NCBI GenBank assembly: GCA_950106755.1
Contig: OX467090.1
Coordinates: 930,001-994,000 of the forward strand
DNA length: 64,000 nt
Reading direction: 5' to 3'
DNA from: Climacium dendroides
Lineage: Eukaryota; Streptophyta; Bryopsida; Hypnales; Climaciaceae
In this document: positions 60,421 through 64,000 of the stretch, in pieces
How positions within the stretch are numbered: position 1 is the stretch's first letter
How the letters are laid out: each line of letters opens with the position of its first letter
Translations under genes and position numbers: made by a program
The notes under the pieces: model-generated
The model's input: only the letters and a program-made list of their open reading frames with translations
Told to the model about the DNA's origin: nothing
The model's database searches: none

Positions 60421-61360
60421 TAACCCCTAAAGGACCAAGGCCTTATTTCTACCAAAAAACACTCAAAACTGTCATTTCTGTAGCAAAGAGTAAAAAAATT
60501 TGAAAATTATTTTTTTTGCACATCCAACTATAGGACCTTATACCTTACTAGTATGGAAATGTGTGGAAAAAATTTCAGAAATTTTGACCACATAGATTAA
60601 AAGATATTTGCGTTTAAAGTGAGAAAAACAATTTTTTCAGCACCTTGCAGGACTGGATTATTTGACTTTGAACTTTTTTAACTTAAATTTTTTGCACTAC
60701 AAAGTTTTGAGCTTTAAATCCTTATTGTGGGAAATTGAGTTGAGAATCTAGGAAAAAAGAAAATTTTAAGAAAAAACTTAATTTTCATGCTTAAAAAATT
60801 TGTTAAGTAGAAGTAGGTATGAGAATGAAGGAAAATCTAAATTATTAATATCTTTAAGATGGAATTAAAATGCACTAATCCCAATGGTGAGATTGTTCTA
60901 GCAAGCAAACAAAATCATGTAAAACTTTTTTTTCAGAAAAATTGTAAAAATTGCATTCAGAAATGAATTCTATAAGTTATTTTTTCAAGAAGATGCTCTA
61001 ACTGACTGATAAACAAGATTGTCCATAACTTTCTCATAATAAGTCCAAATGGAATGAATCAAAGCTTCTCATGTAGACAAAAATATAATCTACAAGAAAA
61101 AAAATCCAAAAAAGAAAAATTCAAATTTTTGAAACTTTTTTTTTGCTGCCTGGACTGCCCCCCGTCCCCTACTTTGAGCTTATTTGGTCATAACTTTTGT
61201 TTTCGGGCACCAAATGTGAAAAAAATTATATTCCCACAAAGCTCATCAGTTTTTCTATCTTCAAAAAAAGTTTCAAAAAATCATGACAAAATTTCAGCCC
61301 GTAGGTACCTGCCCAAAATCCAATTTGTCCCCCGAAGGGACAATGGTCTTTTAGGGGTTA
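60421..61360. mobile_element. 940-bp non-autonomous TIR element with 9-bp target duplication
   Basis: Inverted ends TAACCCCTAAARGACCA lie at 60,421 and 61,360. Flanks are ATACAACTT (60,412-60,420) and ATACAATTT (61,361-61,369), a 9-bp direct repeat with one mismatch, the size typical of Mutator-like elements. It holds no transposase and is AT-rich. A related inverted partial copy lies at 58,068. Confidence 0.8.
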
Positions 61361-61669
61361 ATACAATTTTCATTGAATCAGACTTTGTAATGGTGTAAAG
61401 AGTATGATTGGTGAGTGCACAATTGGGGATATTTCAACATTACATACAAAACAAACTAGAACAAATGTTATCATTATATATTTATTTTTACTTTTATTCA
61501 ACTTTTACTTTGCATATACATGGATGTAAAGGATGCAAAGCCTCTACTCTCGTGATTGACAATGAAGAGGTCAAACTCTCTTCTTTAAAGTATCCACATA
61601 CAGTTTTTTTTTAATTGATTTAAAAGCTCAATTCTTCTTCTTCTTTCTCTTTTTTTCCTTTTTTTTTCC

Positions 61670-62655
61670 TTTTTTCCCTCCCCCTCCCCCTCTTTTTACC
61701 TTTTTATCTTATACTAAGTCCGGCGACTTCCCCGCCTCGTTGAATACCGGGCAGGGTTCCACCCAGGCTGAAGGGCTGCTCTGCTTCTTCTTCTTGCCTT
61801 GAATCCCCTGCTCCTTGTTTGCTGCGTCCATTAGTTTCTGGGATTCTCGTCGCAAGGAATCGCTGGTACTACACACATTCTCTGAACGTTTGTTGCAAAG
61901 GGCGAGTATGCTTTCATTTGGGGATGATTCTTGGGATCCAGATTGCTTTCCGTTTTGAAATTGTGAATCGAATGCACGCTTGGTTCTTGGAAGTTCTTGT
62001 GGCCAAACCTAGACTATTACGCAGGGTTGGTGATGATAGCGCGAGGAGCTTTGCGGTTTGCGCGGATCATGTGCACTTTCCTCTGTTTGTGGTTAGTTGC
62101 TCACCCAATTTGGTCCCGAATTCTCGCCACTGGGTTGCAGGGGGGAGAGATTTCTCTGTTGCAAGGACGAGCGAAAGCTCAAATCAAGCTGGCACTAGCT
62201 GTAACTGTCCCTGCTGCGTGCAGTGGCCTCTCGTTGTAGATTGCTCACCGTAGTAGTAGAAGCTGTAGTTGTAGTAGTACTGCAGATTTTTGTGTGATCT
62301 CTGTTGCTCCTTTTGAGGATTTGATTCGTACTGTGGGGGCTTGTAAATTGGGCAAGCGTTTGGGGCAATGATCTTGTGTGGGATCCTGTTTGTAGCTAAT
62401 TTGTAGCTAAAATTAAGTGCGTGAGGGTAGAGAGTTGCTTTGGGGATAAGGCATGTTGGAATCTTAGAATATTTGTGCCTTCGAAGCTTATAGACTATGT
62501 GGAGTAGCAAAGTGTTAGAAGAAGACGGGCGTCTCGTATCTCAGATAGGGTAAAAAGTAGAAGGGGGGTTCCATTTGGTGCTTGAAATCTGTCTGGGTAT
62601 GTTGCTCTCGTAGGATTGCGCTAGAGTAGCAATTCAAACTCAGGTGAAGCTTTCC
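61670..62655 (+). other. Gene-like 5' region, not resolved
   Basis: Composition changes from AT-rich to mixed at 61,660 after a pyrimidine-rich tract. Frames at 61,819-62,253 and 61,997-62,239 overlap, and the longer one lacks a convincing ATG. This may be the leader and first exons of the gene whose later exons lie at 62.9-63.9 kb. I do not recognise the product. Confidence 0.3.
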
Positions 62656-62658
62656 TCT

Positions 62659-62859
62659 TCACACTTTGGTTTCTAGCAAATTCATGGCAGAAATAATTGT
62701 TGTTACAGGGTCAAAAACGACTCCGCCATCACCTTTGCTTGCGTTACATTTGAATAATGTGCTGGGAACGGCCAAATCGGTGCCATATATGCTGATTCCA
62801 GTCATATTCACCCAATACAAGGTATCGTCATATGTCAGAATAGGGGTGTGACAAGTCAA
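62659..62859 (-). pseudogene. Fragment of a plant A1 aspartic protease (nepenthesin-like)
   Basis: Read leftwards, 60 or so residues match the region before the second catalytic motif of nepenthesin-like secreted or plastid aspartic proteases: DDTLYWVNMTGISI, then LAVPSTLF, then GDGGVVFDPVTTI. The family consensus at the last position is a DSGTT-type motif, and here DPVTT has lost the Ser and Gly beside the Asp. The rest of the enzyme is absent, and the fragment lies antisense to a presumed intron of the rightward gene. Catalytic function is excluded; it is a captured or decayed piece. Confidence 0.6.
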
Positions 62860-62873
62860 TTGACTGACTGGGG

Positions 62874-63891
62874 TTGTATGCTAATCAATGGGTGGATCTT
62901 GAATTCTTGCCTCAGCAATTGATTGATCCTGTGGACGGAGCTGCTCCTCGTGAAGCTGCAGTGGAGGTTTGCCGTCCTTGGGCAGCTTGTCTTGCTTCAT
63001 TTGGCCGTCGGAAGTGTAAGGTATGCGGTTTTGTTTGTGGATTTATTGTGTGTTCGGGATTTAAGGATTTGGAGTTCGTAGCAGATTTTTCACTCCCTTA
63101 ATTTTCTTCTCAATTTGATGAGTTTCTCTTCACAGGTCCATTCCGGCGTTAGTCTTTGTGAGTTCTTCTTAGTAACAGTCAATGAGTGGTCTCTGTAATG
63201 CAGGCAGATAGTGATGGGATTGCCAGCTCAATTGGTGTTGCGGGATTTAGATTGTAAACAATTGCAGTTTGGGAGAGAACAGAGAAGCTTTTTGTTGGTG
63301 CGTGGACCAGCTGGTGCTCAGGTGAGTAAATTAAGCGCTTGGATGACTTGTGACATGGATTACTGTCGTCATGTTGGCAACAGATGTGTCGAAATGTGGG
63401 TTCTCCTTTACAGCAATGTTCGATATAGACGTAGTCACATTTTTCCAAACGTAACCGGGTATGAACATGGTTCACCGAACCCTAAGCCCCGGTATTGATG
63501 GGGAGAGTGTGCTTTAAATGGTACGAAGTTGCTCATTGACAGAGTGTTGACATTTGTGTGCCCAGGACGTCTGTGCAATCACAGGCTTCAGGTCTCCATG
63601 GCCACTCTACCTTTCTTTATCCTTGCCCTTGTCCTCTCCCATACAAAGGAGTGGACCAAATAGGTGTTCATCATTTTCATCAGTTTGGAAGAGACCACCT
63701 TCGAATTCGAATGCTTCAGGTATGCATCACATGCCCATTTTCACAGAAAGAGTTTGCCCCTCTTGGTGAGCATGTGATTGACATGGACGAAGCATGTTGC
63801 GGTGGATTCAGGTGAACCAGAGTCGGTTGAAGAAGTTTGGGAAGAGTATTTTGCGGATCCTACGCAGTGGTGGGACAATAGAGGCGATAAG
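62874..63891 (+). CDS. Spliced gene with OSB-type tail motif, partial
   Basis: Several exon-like frames lie between GT..AG signals: 62,874-63,018 (ending AAG before GTATGC), about 63,208-63,321 (ending CAG before GTGAGT), about 63,566-63,719 (ending CAG before GTATGC) and 63,812-63,891 (after GATTCAG, ending AAG before GTTTGA). The last encodes SVEEVWEEYFADPTQWWDNR. This looks like the C-terminal PDF-type motif of plant OSB proteins, which bind single-stranded DNA in mitochondria or plastids and restrain recombination. The earlier exons do not show a clear OB fold to me, so the gene may be diverged, fused or decayed. It continues beyond the window. Confidence 0.4.
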
Positions 63892-64000
63892 GTTTGACTA
63901 TTTGATAAATGAAAGTGGATACAATGCTCGGGTCAACAAGTGACGGGGATATTTCTTGCGTGTACAAGGCCATGGGCACTTAGTAAAGCACCAAGTGCGA

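Noticed and set aside
1..64000. tRNA, rRNA or other structured RNA genes
   Set aside because: Only the primer-binding-site matches to tRNA-iMet were seen. No cloverleaf or rRNA-like block was recognised by eye, though a covariance search could not be run.

Overview
The window looks like repeat-dominated nuclear DNA of a land plant. It holds spliced genes with GT..AG introns, plant-type telomere units (CCCTAAA), a Ty3/gypsy chromovirus primed by initiator-Met tRNA, and hAT-like and MULE-like transposases. A bryophyte or other seed-free plant is my guess from the flavour of the transposase families; I cannot prove it. Almost every long reading frame belongs to a mobile element, and most carry in-frame stops. 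The only host-gene candidate is at the right end (62.6-64 kb), where one exon resembles the OSB (organellar single-stranded DNA-binding) tail motif.

Layout. 0-9.1 kb: a partial leftward reading frame, two GC-rich CGTCCG arrays, a decayed coiled-coil reading frame and a decayed hAT transposase. 9.1-11.1 kb: pieces of a Ty3 element in both orientations. 11.107-47.281 kb: what I read as one giant (about 36.2 kb) TIR-bounded insertion. 47.286-48.745 kb: the other half of the interrupted Ty3 element. 48.746-56.753 kb: a nearly complete Ty3 chromovirus of the same family. 56.8-61.7 kb: AT-rich DNA with a 940-bp non-autonomous TIR element. 61.7-64 kb: gene-like DNA.

The main discovery candidate is the 36-kb insertion. 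A minus-strand Ty3 gag-pol reads up to 11,106 and resumes without loss at 47,282. The junctions carry a 4-bp duplication (ACTT / GCTT) and inverted ends that start AACRCTATATTC. Its arms carry leftward genes on the left (an unknown protein, an FCP1/SCP-like HAD domain protein, and a protein joining a ParB-like motif to a permuted amino-methyltransferase-like domain) and a rightward gene on the right (a large DUF7869-like, possibly DDE-type, protein). Both arms contain an unusual family of about 23 near-perfect palindromes with core TTAGGGCGGTCCGCCCTAA, in arrays upstream of the genes and inside introns. The middle (19.1-42.3 kb) contains telomere-like tracts, an AT-rich desert, a decayed MULE, and a second, much better preserved ParB-methyltransferase gene (35.95-40.94 kb). 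That second gene is accompanied by a different palindrome family (core GCCTCGGATCCGAGGC inside arms ending GGGGTCC/GGACCCC). Two related ParB-methyltransferase genes, each with its own palindrome family, suggest that the palindromes are binding or modification sites of the element's own proteins. That link is inference.

All family assignments come from reading motifs by eye; no database search was possible.
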